From NCBI GenBank assembly GCA_963556695.1, contig CAUWAG010000018.1, positions 4,402,001 through 4,466,000 on the forward strand: DNA of 64,000 nt, written 5' to 3'. Shown here one piece after another: positions 11,070 through 23,098 of this stretch. Source of the stretch: Anthostomella pinea. Taxonomy: Eukaryota > Ascomycota > Sordariomycetes > Xylariales > Xylariaceae. The notes under the pieces are model-generated. The model was not told the DNA's origin. It saw only the letters and a program-made list of their open reading frames with translations, and ran no database searches. Made by a program: the position numbers and the translations under genes. How positions within the stretch are numbered: the first letter of the stretch is position 1; every line of letters starts with the position of its first letter.

Positions 11070-14000
11070 CTAAGCATGAGCCTCGTACTCCTCGCCATCA
11101 GCATAGCCATTATGCTCATCGTGATCCTTCACTCTCTGCAGTTGGTCTGAGATGTACGAATGCAGGTGGGCGTCTGCCTCCTTGCGCTGTGCTTCGCGTT
11201 CGGGGTCATCGTCGTCATCCCCGTAGACCGAGTTGTCGAAATCACTTCGTGCACCCATCGACCGTGCCGTGGATGACCGACGCATACGGGGCTTCTCGGC
11301 CTTCGGACTGCCAACGTTGACGTGCCGGTGAAGGATATCGTCAAAGTAGTGTGCCATGCCGACAGACGGGGTTCGTGGCGTTTGGGGAAGGCGGCAGCTA
11401 ATACTATGCGGTTGTCAGCGTCTTGTCACGCAGCAACATTGTGCTTCACTTACCCAGTGTCGTGGATCATCCGAGCGATCAAACCGGTCCAGCCACACTG
11501 ATGAGTTGCACCCAACCCACGCCCCGTGTCACCGTCAAAGAACTCGTGGAACCACATGTTATCCTTCCAATGCTGATCGAAGTCGAGCAGGTCGCTCCCG
11601 GCATTGACACTGCGGCGGCCATCATCGCCACGAGCAAACAAATGTTGTAAACGATGCTGAATCTCTTCAGAGACGTGTCCAAGGTGCATGTAGTCGCCGG
11701 ATCCCGTAGGACATTCGACTTGGAACCCAGGTCCGTAGAAGAGATAGAAACGCTGAAGAGCCTCTACCAGTAGGAAGTTGACGCAAAGCCATATGGGTCC
11801 TCTCCAATTACTGTTGCCACCAAACAAACCGCTGTCTGAGTCACCGGGGACATAGCCTACCTTGAACTGTTGCCCGTTGACATCCATGGAGTAGGGGTGG
11901 TCCTTGTGATATCTCGAGAGGGACCGTATACCGTGTTCGCTGAAGAACTCACTCTCGTCAAGCATGCGCTTGAGAATCTTTTCCAGTCGATCTTGGCTGA
12001 CCATGGAAAGCAAGATCCGGTCACCCTTGCCCCTCTTCCGAATACTGGCCATGTTTCTCTCCGCCATGTCACAGCGGTTCTCCATGAACCAATTGACGCG
12101 CTTCTTGAAAGAGGGGAGTTTGTTGATCAGCTCCGGCTCCAACGTCAAAGTCGCATAGAGCGGGATCAGCCCCACGAGGGACCGGACGGGAAGCTGTTGG
12201 ATCCAGGGGCCGCCATAGGAAATCGCGTCGTAGTAGAATCCATCCTCGTCATTCCACAATGACTTCTCGTCTTGTCCAGCTTTGAAAGTCATCGCATCGC
12301 TGATGAAAATGAAGTGCTCGAAGAACTTGGAAGCAATGTCTTCGTATATCCTTCTGTGCTTTGCCAGCTCGAGTGCGATGTTCAGCATGCAAAGACAGTA
12401 GAAGGCCATCCAGCCCGTGCTGTCGGCTTGTTCCAGGACACCACCGGTAGGCAAAGGTTCGGAACGGTTGAACAGACCAATGTTGTCCAACCCCAGGAAA
12501 CCACCCTCGAAGACATTTTTGCCGTCCACATCCTTCCGGTTGACCCACCAGGTGAAGTTTAACAGCAGCTTCTGGAAGACCCTCTCGAGGAAGTCAATGT
12601 CTTGTCTTCCGTACATCTTGCGCTCAATCTTGAAGACACGGAATGTCGCCCAGGCATGTACGGGTGGGTTGACATCACCAAAGTTCCATTCATACCTGAT
12701 GACCCGGTTAGTCAGCTTGTGCGAAGTAAAGGCCGTGCAGTTGAACGTACGCAGGTAGTTGGCCATTCGGATGGCAGTACCACTCCCTTGTGAACAGGTC
12801 GATCTGCTTCTTCGCAAATTCTGGGTCGATCATAGCAAGCGGGATACAGTGAAATGCCGAATCCCAAGCAGCAAAGAAAGGGTACTCCCAAGAGTCTGGC
12901 ATAGACAAGATGTCGTCGATGTGCAGGTGCTTCCACTGAGCATTCCTGATTGCTTTCCTCTCCGGGGGCGGTGGTGGTTGAGCGGGGTCACCATTGGCCC
13001 ACTGGTCCCAGATGAACTGATAATATTGCTTGCACCACATCATTCCCGAAAAGGCCTGGCGTTGAATATTCCGAAGATCGTCGGACATGGGCAGCGGACT
13101 GATGCGGTAGTAGAAGTCGTCGGCTTCTTCTCTTCTCTTCTCGATTACCTCGTCGAACTCCTCTTCGTCGAGGTAGGTATCGCTCTTCTTCGAGAATCGG
13201 AAACGAACAACTAAGGTCACACGTCAGCACCTCCCACATGACGGCTCACACGACATCACATACCGGCGCATTCTCCAGGAGCAACACCACCAGACTCGTT
13301 GAAGGGGAACCAAGCGGCGCATTTCGTCCCAGTCTTGGCTGGGTTAACAGCCTTCTTCTCGCCATCGACGATGTACTGGTGGAAAGCGTCCTTGACGTAC
13401 GGGACCTTGTTTTCCCCACCATACAGGAGCTTGTAGTTGGTGTCGTTGTCGGTGAAGATGAGCTCGGGCTGGACATCTTCACCGCTTGTGCCAACGCCAG
13501 GCGAAGGCGACATCAAGACGTAGCGGTCCCCAAGTTTGTGGTGGCTCGACTTGGCCATGTTCTCCTCGTGTGCCGAGATGGAAGGCTTCTTGTCTTCAGG
13601 CTCTCGGCCCCAAGCCCAGGTATTCCGGAACCAAACATGGGGGACGATATGGAGGGGCGCTGGTTCGGGGCCTCTGTTCCAGGCAGTGACGCGGAAGAGG
13701 ATCTCCTCCGGGTCGTTGGCTTCCTTGGCGGTCTCAATCACGATATCCCAGTACCGGTCTTCCTCGAAGATTCCAGTATCGATGATCTGGTACTCCTTCT
13801 CTTCTTTGGACCTTTTAGCATTCTCCTTCAGGAGATCTTCGTAGGGAAATGCTTTTTGCGGATACTTGTAAAGGTATTTCATGTAGGAATGCTGGGACGA
13901 TCGTGAGCTTGACTTCGTTGGCAGAAGGAACGTTGCGAGCGCTTACAGTCTGTTGTCGCATTGTCAGCAAGGTTGTCAGCAAAAAAGTACATTGGAGCTT

Positions 14001-14570
14001 ACAGGAGTGTTGTCCGAGTGGAAGTGAGCTTCCTTGATGCTTTCGCCATGGTTTCCCTGGGGATTCGCCAGGCCGAAGAGTCGCTCCTTGAGGAAAGGAC
14101 TGGGCTATATGTCAGCAGACAGTACCCGCAAGGCACACGGCCGTATACACACTCTTGCTCGTTCCAGAAGGCGAAGGCGATGTTCTGTAGGCCATGGGTA
14201 TCCGATACTCCAGCGATACCGTCTTCGCCCCAGCGGAAAGCACGGGATCGAGCGTCGTCGTGGGTGAAGTCTTCAAGAGGGCGCTTATCAGTCAATGGTC
14301 ACGTATAGAAGCTGACAGTCATCCGGCTGGGGCAGAAAAATACTCACGACTCCAGGCGTCGCCATCAGCGCTGTAGTCCTCGCGCACTGGAGATAACGAG
14401 TCAGTAGGTCAAACGGCGGCAGCACGGCTCTGCTGGTTCCTCTTGCCTGTAGCCCATTGACGCTCCGCGACATAGGGACCCCATTGCTTCCAGTACTTGG
14501 TGCGGTCACGATCCTCCTTGAGGCGCTTCTCTTCCTCAGTCAGATACTCGTGGTTATCAACTACAACCAT
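11070..14570 (-). CDS. Large GH63-like glycosidase family protein (yeast YMR196W-like)
   Basis: Nine exons on the minus strand: 14570..14447, 14386..14348, 14270..14153, 14099..14003, 13949..13947, 13891..13264, 13210..12751, 12695..11454 and 11397..11070 (1012 aa). Introns are 53-77 bp. The first is GC-AG (ACAG then GCAAG). Exon 5 is a 3-nt microexon (ACT, Thr) inferred between two well-formed introns, giving NTPTHSYMK. The body has the (alpha/alpha)6 glycosidase text of the family: RWGEDGIAGVSDTHG near residue 70, EYPFFAAWDSAFH in the middle (Asp of the AWDS motif being the likely acid) and GPIWLCVNFLLVEALQRFY near the end. The C-terminal ~100 residues are charged and disordered. The yeast homologue is cytosolic and of unknown substrate. 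I see no signal peptide, unlike ER glucosidase I. Confidence 0.9.
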
Positions 14571-15694
14571 CTTCGAGAGTCGACTAGGGTAGCTTCAGTA
14601 GAAGCTCAGCGAGTGAAGATAGAGAGAGGCGAGGTCGCACAGAGGAGAGGACAAAGATAGTCGGGTTGCAGAGGAGAAAGCTAGGTTGCGTAGGTCATTG
14701 GTAGGAAGAAAAGTGTGTAAGGTAGTACTGCAATCAATTCAGGTACGCGAGGTTTTACGGCTGCGACTATCACGATTCAGGTAAGCCGATAAGACGGCAT
14801 GGGACTCTGTTGGGAGCTCTAACGTCAACGGTGGTAACAACGGTAGCCTGCCACTGCCTGCGGTAGGGTGCATGTAGCCTCTGGGCAATCACCTGCATTC
14901 CTTCCATGGGGGCGGAGAATCCATTCACTGAAGCTCCCCGTCGACAATCACGGGAATGCAGCCGCTGCGGTAGCGGTGAGGGGTACAACTCACAAGAATT
15001 GGGGGGAATGGGGAGATGTGAGGCCCAATGACATCACCCTGCCCTCCCCCCATGGTGTTAGGTTCCAACTGGAGATTCAAGATGGGGCTCCATGGGTGAC
15101 ACTACGAAGCGCGGACACGAGGTCCGAGCTGCTGGTCTAGAATCGCATCTTCTAATCTGAAGTTTACCATGGATCAACTTGCTCCTTCACCAAGTCTTCT
15201 ACAGCGCCCGACAGTCCAGATATCAAGACGTGGCACGGAGAGGAATATGAATGCATGCAACATGAATCGCCGGTTAATTAATCCGTGTTGAAAAGTCATA
15301 TTGGTCGGCGTGCTAACGACGCTGCCAGATGTGCCGCCTGGTAATAGTGCTGGTATATCCGCCTTCAACTGCGGCTAGTTCAATATCGTGATCCCGATTC
15401 CCGTCCAGACCATGTGGATGCCCCGTCTCCGGCTGCATGTCTGAACCACGCCCCGCCTGCCCGCCCATTCCATTCCCACCCAGCCCCATCATATCCATCC
15501 CAACCACATGTGCCTGCCCAGCTGCCCTGCCCAGCCTATCTACCTGTCATCAAAGATAGCCACCATGTAATAATAGATTGTCAATCGTCAAATTGAAGAG
15601 TCCCATATGTTCGCTTGGTAATGCCCAACGCCTGCAACTTCCTGCTGATGTGAATGAAAAGCCAAATGCACCCCGACACCACCTCTTTATGGTT
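14571..15694. other. Intergenic region, GH63-like gene 5' side to RasGEF 3' side
   Basis: About 1.1 kb. The part near 14571-14750 is GA-rich and is the likely leader and promoter of the minus-strand GH63-like gene. The rest is unremarkable. No ORF is supported. Confidence 0.55.
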
Positions 15695-18600
15695 TCACGA
15701 CTTGGCAAACCAGGGGAACTTCTTTTTCCCTGTGTCGACCGAGCTACCCGTCGAGCTCTCCACTTGAATGCTACGCTGGTAGATGTCCTAGTGCACCAAG
15801 TTAGCCTAACCGTTTCCGCGTCACAGCAGCACATGTGAATGGATGGGGCAAGTCATACCTCCTCATCTGTCGGCATCAGGCAGTCCAGGATAAGCTCCCT
15901 GGCCGTGTCGTGCTTGGAGAGGTTGGGGTATGGAGTACCCTGGCTCTTCATGATGGGCAGGATGACCTCGCCGAGGATCTCAAACTTCTTCCAGTTTATC
16001 CGGTTGCCCTGCGGTCCCACAAACGTCATGCTGCCCTCCTCGGCAGAGACCAGGTCCCTGCGGTGCAACGGCATGAAGGGGATGCGCGGCAGTGGGGAGT
16101 TCTCCCATGCCAGCCGGTACGCAAAATGACTCTTCTGCGTGCCCATCAGGAGCACCAGTCTGGCGAACCGCTTCTGTACGTCGGCCGGCACCAGAGCCCG
16201 CGTTTGGGAGAGCCGGTGAATCGCCGTCCCGTTGATCCCCGCGAGCACCGCCGCGAGACCGTTGTAGTTGTTGAGCTGCCTCAGCTTCAACGCGATGTTC
16301 ATAAACTTCTCAAGCATCTGCGCGCGGTGCTTGGCCTTCTCTCTCATCAGGATCATATTCGACACCCAGGTGGCAATGTGGTTGAAGTGGGTGATCATGC
16401 GGTTGACGTTCTTGGTCGTTTTGCTCTTCTCCCTTTGCTCGGCAGACAGACTGACATGCCGCACCAAGTCACGTATGCGGATCGACGAGAGCATGACCCA
16501 GTCGATCCGCGTCATCTCATCCGCGATGTCGTCGTTGGACGTATCCATAAAGATGTGATATCGGAACTTTGTGAGGGGTAATGTGTATGTGGGCACCATC
16601 GTGGCCGCCTCGCGTTCATAGTCAGCGTACGAATGAAATTGGAACGAATGTGTCTTCCCGCCCGCTGGGGCATCCGTGTTCAAAGACGAGCTGGCCGATG
16701 GTCGACGTTCGACCGAACCATCGACACTCAATGAGCTCATACTTTCCGAGAAGTCGGTTCCCGTCTTGGTGCTATCTTTCCTCGCGCTGGAGGCCGTCTC
16801 CTGGCTTGCTTGAGTCTCCTCGTTGACATCTGCCTTTGCCCACCCCGTATCGTCGTCCTCGACTACACTCGAGTCAAACGTCCTGCGCATCTGCTGAGCA
16901 GCGGCAGCGAAGATTGGCTCGGTTGACAGGTGCTTGATAAAGTCATCTAGGTTCTTGCGCGTCGTCGCTCGTGCAAAGTCGCCCGGATACGCTGCAACCC
17001 ACCTGGCAATCACCTCGATTATCCGAAGTTGCGTAGCTGTTTTTGTGAGATAGTGGATGGACTTATCGTCTTTGACACGTTCCAGCCGTGACAAGATGGC
17101 CGAGAAGAGCTCTCCTGGGGAAGCAAATTTGCGGTATAAGCACAGAAAAACATCGGCGAAGTTGTTGTCTGCCCTGGACATCTTCGGCGCAATAAGACGG
17201 TCGATCAGTTCGTCAAAGCTAATCCCGAGCTTCTTTGCCGGTCGTTCGAACACGGTTTCGTCACCCCGTTGCAGTAGCGGGATTTCGTCAGAATATCTCA
17301 GGGTCTCCCCATCCGAATCCTCCATGTCAAGAAATGAATTCGTATGTTGAGCGCGGTCGAGCCGGATACCCGGTGTGCGAAGCTGGCTGGAAACGGTCGG
17401 GGCGCTCTCATCCTCATCGGGGATGTTCCCTCCCATCAGGTCAACTCTCGATGACCTCGATCCTTGTCTGTAATCTGCGCCTTGCTGATTGGAGAAACCC
17501 CGCAGTAGTGACATGTCAGAGCTGGCACGACTGTGCTTACTCTGTTGACTCAACGGCCGGGGGTTTGTAGATTCTGATGGTGCATCAAGATGCGCTACCG
17601 AGGCTGCGCGGCGCCGGGAGCCCATCACTTCTGTGGATTCTGCATCTGAGGAGACATCCCATCATCAGCTTCAATGAACAAGGAAGCCTGCTTCATAAAG
17701 TGCAGGGTGTCGAAAGCTTGCCAGCTCCTTTTCGCCAGGAAGCTTGCCATCGTTGCTACGTGGCCTACACGTACACTCACCTTGACTTCTGAGAACCAAC
17801 GCCTTCAACAGCGTAGACAACGACATCCTAGCACTCTCCGGTTTGTTAGCGGAGGTCTTGAAAGTCGCGAGACAAGACTGGCATGCTGCGGCGACCGCTT
17901 CGGTGTCGATATGCCTCGAGTTATCTGGATTGTCGCACTTGGTGGCCACGAGAACAGCCGGGAGCGACGAGTTTACTAGAGCACCTGCCTGAATGAGTAT
18001 CCGGTTCATTGGAGACCAGTTCCGCGGCCGTCAAAGCAAGAGAGCGACTCACTGAGAGTCTGGGGCAGCTCAATGATGCTGTCCCTGTTCATGACATCGT
18101 ACAGCAGCAGAACACCGTTGATGCGAGGCATCATAGCACCACCCATCTGCTTGGGCCATTTTATCTGGCGATCCGGGTCCACATCGAAGTATTCGAGATC
18201 CAACTCAAACAGCGTGACGGCGAAAGGGATGTTGTCGATTTTTATGCGTGCCGTGGTTGGGTTGGGTCCTGGCACGCGCGACAGGGACATGGCCCTCTGG
18301 ATGAAATGGGACTTGCCCACCCCATTGGCACCAATGACTGCTATGTTGATACTCTCCATGATGCTAGGGGTTTGCGGCTGTTCAGAGCTCCACTGTCAGT
18401 CGCACAAACTTGCGAATGTTGGGTCGAGGAGAGAGTTGCTCGCTATACCATACCAGAGCATCCGTTTCGTTTATAGTCTGCGACTCTTTGCGTGGGGCTG
18501 ACCGAAGCTTCGTCGGGGAACTATCATGGCGCTCGTCAAGGGGTGCCGTGACCGGCGGCTGGGTGGTAGCCGCGCCTCTGGGGTCTGCCGGATCGTATTG

Positions 18601-18861
18601 TTGGAAGAAGGGATCGTCAACAATGGAGTCAACGGAGCCTCCGGACACAGTGAAGTGTAGCCCGTCACCCGACTGATATTCGTCGCGGAGCGTGGAGGAG
18701 GTGGAGGTGGGGGCGCTCGAGCGGCACGAGGGTATCGAGAGTACGGACGAGTAGGCGGAGGACTGGCGACCCCTTTTCTGGCCGGAGCCGGACGACGTCG
18801 TAGTGCCTGAATCGCCTGATAATTTGTGAGAATGGCGCGCGTCAACCTCGGTGGAAGCCAT
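15695..18861 (-). CDS. Ras-like GTPase domain fused to RasGEF (Cdc25-type exchange factor)
   Basis: Five exons on the minus strand: 18861..18454, 18392..18053, 17984..17781, 17645..15859 and 15787..15695 (943 aa). Introns are 61, 68, 135 and 71 bp, all phase-consistent. Residues 1-140 are Ser/Thr-rich and disordered. A Ras-like G domain follows (about 150-310), with P-loop GANGVGKS, a TKCD nucleotide-specificity motif and FKTSA (the SAK-like element). No DxxG switch-II motif is visible where expected. Next come a disordered linker, a RasGEF N-terminal (REM) domain (about 454-570, KLGISFDELIDRLI) and the catalytic RasGEF domain (about 679-915, WVMLSSIRIRDLVRHV, NYNGLAAVLAGING). The last exon restores the conserved tail EEDIYQRSIQVE...FPWFAKS. 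The likely role is to activate Ras at membranes. The partner is unknown. Confidence 0.9.
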
Positions 18862-21800
18862 GATCAGGCATATATAGCGGTTGTGGGAGCAGAGCAACAC
18901 ACCCTTTCGAGGTCAAGAAAGTCGACCGGATGGCGGTGGTTTCAAATGTGATATCGCAACGCCAGCCAAGCAAGTGGGAGCTTAGCACAAGCCACCAGCG
19001 AGGAGGCGCAATAGACTGCAGTGGCAGCGTGCCAAAGAGACGCGCTAATTGGCTGGGAAGCGTCTGGTGTAGCGCGCCGTCCACCTTACGCCATCGTTAG
19101 CCTGAGGCCCATTGGAAGTCTCCAGGGCTGGCAGACGGCAGTTGAAGAGACGGGTATCTAGGTTATAGCTTGCCTTCTGTGCCTATAGGTAGGTATCCCA
19201 GATCTGTCAACCCTTCATGCAACATGTAGCTTTGGCTCGGGCGTACGAAGATCTGGTTGTAGACGATGCACATCCCACCCTGGGAAGCTCCCGTCCTCGA
19301 TCCTGGGTAGGGACGGAAGAGAAAGACCGAGCTCGTCGAAGCAGACGCGCGGCAGGCAGAGGAGAGGCGACGGGACCTCCAGTTGACCAGCTGGGTGGCA
19401 CGCACTTGATGTCGAATTCCCAATGGACTGGTACTCTTGAAGATATGGAAGCCCAAGTTTGACTTCAGACTTGTCAGTTGTCCCAGTTTCGTGGGTGGCA
19501 TCCATTGAGCCGGGGTGCCGAGACTCCATAAAGGATTAAAGCCCCTCAACGCGGGCGGGCGACAGGGGAGGCCACTCAAGTCTCATCGACCTCTTTCGAG
19601 CCTCACCGGGTCAGACTGGTCAGGGGTCTTCCCCCCCTTTCGGTCATACCTTTTAACCAAATGCAGGCCGGCGCACTTCATGCAACCGTCTCTCTGGGCT
19701 ATTTCAACGTCTCTCGTGCAGCCGGGGTTCGGAGAGTTGATATCGCTCTAGGTGTAAGTATATTGTAGTCCCATTCGGATTCCCATTCGACTTCCTACAA
19801 ATAGGCAAAACCTGGCAGCCCATCCCCCAAGTCGAAGATTGAAGGACTTGTACCACCAGTTGGCACACCACTGCGGCGCCCCAAGGCCAATCACGTCGAC
19901 CCTCGAATGCTCGTTGGTAACGGCTCTCCTTTCGCAGACCCCCAACCGCCCACGTGCGTGGGGTGGCCAATCGGTGTAGCCTTCAACAGTCTGCAACTCC
20001 AGCCAACCTGATGTCTTCTTCCCCAGGTTGCATATCAGGGATCCCAGTTACTAGCTGGCACAGGTGAACGGTGTAGATCACCCCTCTGCACCAGTGTGAT
20101 GTGATAAGGGAGCAATCAGCAAACATATTGGAACCATCAGCTATATTGCTTTTGCTTATTATTAGCATCTCGGGGAAGCTTCGCTGCTGGTTCTTCAGCT
20201 GACGCGAACCAGTACCCAATCAAGCCGGCACGCCACGGACGGCGTACTCGAGGCTGGGAGTCTTTACCCCGGACTTGTTCCCGGTGGCTGATCACGCCCG
20301 GCCCTCGTGGGCAAGTCTAGCCGGTCGGCCGCTACCGGTAGTCTGAATGCTGGCTTCAACTTCATATCAAGTCCCCAATCCCAGTCGGGCAGGCCGTGAT
20401 GCTGGTGACACAGCAATCTATGGCTTTCGGACTACCAAAGCGAGGCTTCTGGAGCCATCAGCTGCGGCTGTCATGCGCCTAGTCCTTATTATTGGAAAGG
20501 CATACTATGAAGCGCGAGGCTTTGGTGGCCAGCTGCACCAAGTATCATTGCATCACAATCGCATCTGACAACGCCAATAGTGGAATATGGATATTGGCTG
20601 AGATCGTACCTTTTGGTCACTTGAACGATCTTATGGACATGGCGATAGACATATGCAGTCGACCATGAGCAACGCGCGTCACTCATGGTCTGCCTAGCAG
20701 CTATTGACGATACCGGGTGCTTGGACCATGAGCGGCCGAATTCACTGATCATGCGATGATACCATCATTGTTGGCTGGTGCTTGTATTGGACCGGACTCC
20801 TCCCAGCACCGGCAACATAGGCACCCGGTGGAATATCACTGGAAGGAGGGAATACCTGAGCCACTCTGAAGGGCCTCGTGGCAGCCACGCATGATGCCGT
20901 AGCCCCTAACTCGAGTGGCGGCTGAAATCACTCGAGACTTCTGCGGCACACTGGGCGCACAAGGATGGCATCAGTAACATCAAAAGGGCTACGGGATGAG
21001 TGAAAGATACGCGCCCCTTTCTATGGCTCGTAAGCTTCCTGCACAGATTATCTCATCCATGTAGGGCGATGCGTTGTTATGCTTTCAATCTACATCAGTG
21101 TGTGATGCAGACGGGGATATTTATGAGTCTTACTCAGTAGCGTATCCCCAACAATGACCGTATAAGCTGCTAGAACCTCGGCCGTATCTACTGCCACCCC
21201 ATTGCTTTGTTGGTGATACTGCCTTTGCCTGGTGTTGATATATGGTGACTAGTCTAGGATGGTGTCACAATGACCGTTCTGATCGAAGCAGTCATGCAGA
21301 GCTAAGGGGTCTTGATTTTCGAGAGCCTACCCTGAGTCGATCTCGTAAGTTCATCACCTATTTAACCTCCTGATGGCCCTTTGAGCTGAGCATCACCACA
21401 TCCCAGTTCGCTAGAGTGACATAGGCCCAGAGGATGAGAACATTGCGGGATCCGGTGACACCTCAGGACATCTCGACTTCCTCGAGACTCAAGATGAGCA
21501 GCAAAGGAGGCAGCTCCGGCAATGTCTTGGCACATGAAACTCCGCCGCCTCATCATCAAAGGTGCCCCTATTCCCTCGAGACTTGAAGATGACTTGGCGA
21601 TACTGGACAGGTCAGTCCTTCGATATTGCAGGATTGATTGTAGAGTCACATGGGAAGCTCTCCATTGGTCCTGGTCGACCATCCGGGCTTACGGAATTGA
21701 TATTGAAACCCGCAGTCGTGCTGGCAGAGAGACATTCCAACGTCGTCGGCCTGCTTAATATGGCGAACATAATCTTTCTCTTTCTTATGTATGCTCTCCC

Positions 21801-23098
21801 ATACCCTCGCCCGGTGCCTCGATATTGATGAACTTGCCAGGTGAAATGGATACCAAGGGGCCTGACGTCGAGATCAGGGTTCACTACTGCAACTGACAAA
21901 GCAGCCACTGACAACGAAGCAGCACTGAAACATATGTCAGTAGTGCAGCTTCGACGTAGTACTAGAAGACTTGGAAGGACAACGACGGGCCCCTCCGAAG
22001 GTGTCCCGACTGGGTTATTATAACTTCAAATTCACCACCTTCCTGAGGCAGGAGCCCCTGAAATTTGCTACCACAGGCGAGTGAGGATTCCCTACATACC
22101 TAATGTAATGCCCATGCCACTCCAACAAGTCAAGCCAGCAATGGACCAAGGCGCCAACGGTGGGCTCAGTCGCTCATGCCTATGTCATGCCCGGTGCTCA
22201 AAAATAAGTCTTTGAGTTCAGCATGTTTGGACCGGGCTTCATTTGCAAACCACTCGCTACAGTCGTAACGTCGGCACTGTGTTCCTGACCACTTAAGCTG
22301 TCACCATAATCTTCCCATCTTATCTTCGCATTTTAGAATCTGTGTCGTGTCAATGAACGGTGCAGAGTTCCCGCCATCTTTCGATATACTATGGTTATAA
22401 CTGTATGCCGGACGGGCAACAGAACGGGCGGTCAGAGAGAGCCAGTATTGCTCAGAAAAGGGTCGACTATCGAATCCTGTTCATGCTGCAGTAGAAAGAC
22501 ACGTGTTGTAGGTGGAGGCTATTGCTATGTATAATGTAGTGCTTCACATATGGCAGTCTGCAGATGGCAGTCTCGGGTCTTAGGGGTAGGCCGTGCTTCG
22601 ACACGCCGGATTGCCTCAGCTTCGCAATTGCAAGTTCGATTACACTTTCCCGTCTCAGGGGAACACAGAGTGCGGGACGGCACCGAGGCCGTTATGTTGC
22701 TGTGCGACGGATGTGAACCCGAGGCCCAGGTGGTACCATCGGGAGTGACTAAGGGGTGTGCATATTGGGCTGTTTGCTTCAAACAGATTCACTGGGCAAC
22801 GGTTCAGTAGCCTGTAGCACAGAGGATCTTCAATACAGTAGGTACATGCCTATTGCGTGCCTTATTTACCCCGCGGCTGAGAGACTGGTAATCGGTTGCT
22901 TTGTGGGTGGACTTGATGCCTGAGAATTTGAAGTTTTGATACTTCTTTTCTCGCCGCACTCGCACTTGGGCTTTCCGTTGCTCGCCCTTTCCCACATTCC
23001 CACGCCGACACGGGTCAGCAACGGTTGCTGCTCTGCACCTTCCTCTCTTCGTTCTTTCCTTCCATTCCCATCGCCGACATCGTCGCTTCCTTTGCAAG
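18862..23098. other. 4.2-kb gene-poor region between divergent genes
   Basis: The longest unannotated non-repetitive stretch. It separates the RasGEF gene (minus) and the DUF726 gene (plus). Base composition is normal, not AT-rich. ORFs are short, overlap on both strands and show no family text or consistent splice structure. I found no tRNA, tandem repeat or transposase. The ~150 bp before 23099 is CT-rich and probably the DUF726 leader. The rest may hold regulatory DNA or a non-coding RNA. I cannot support either. Confidence 0.5.
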
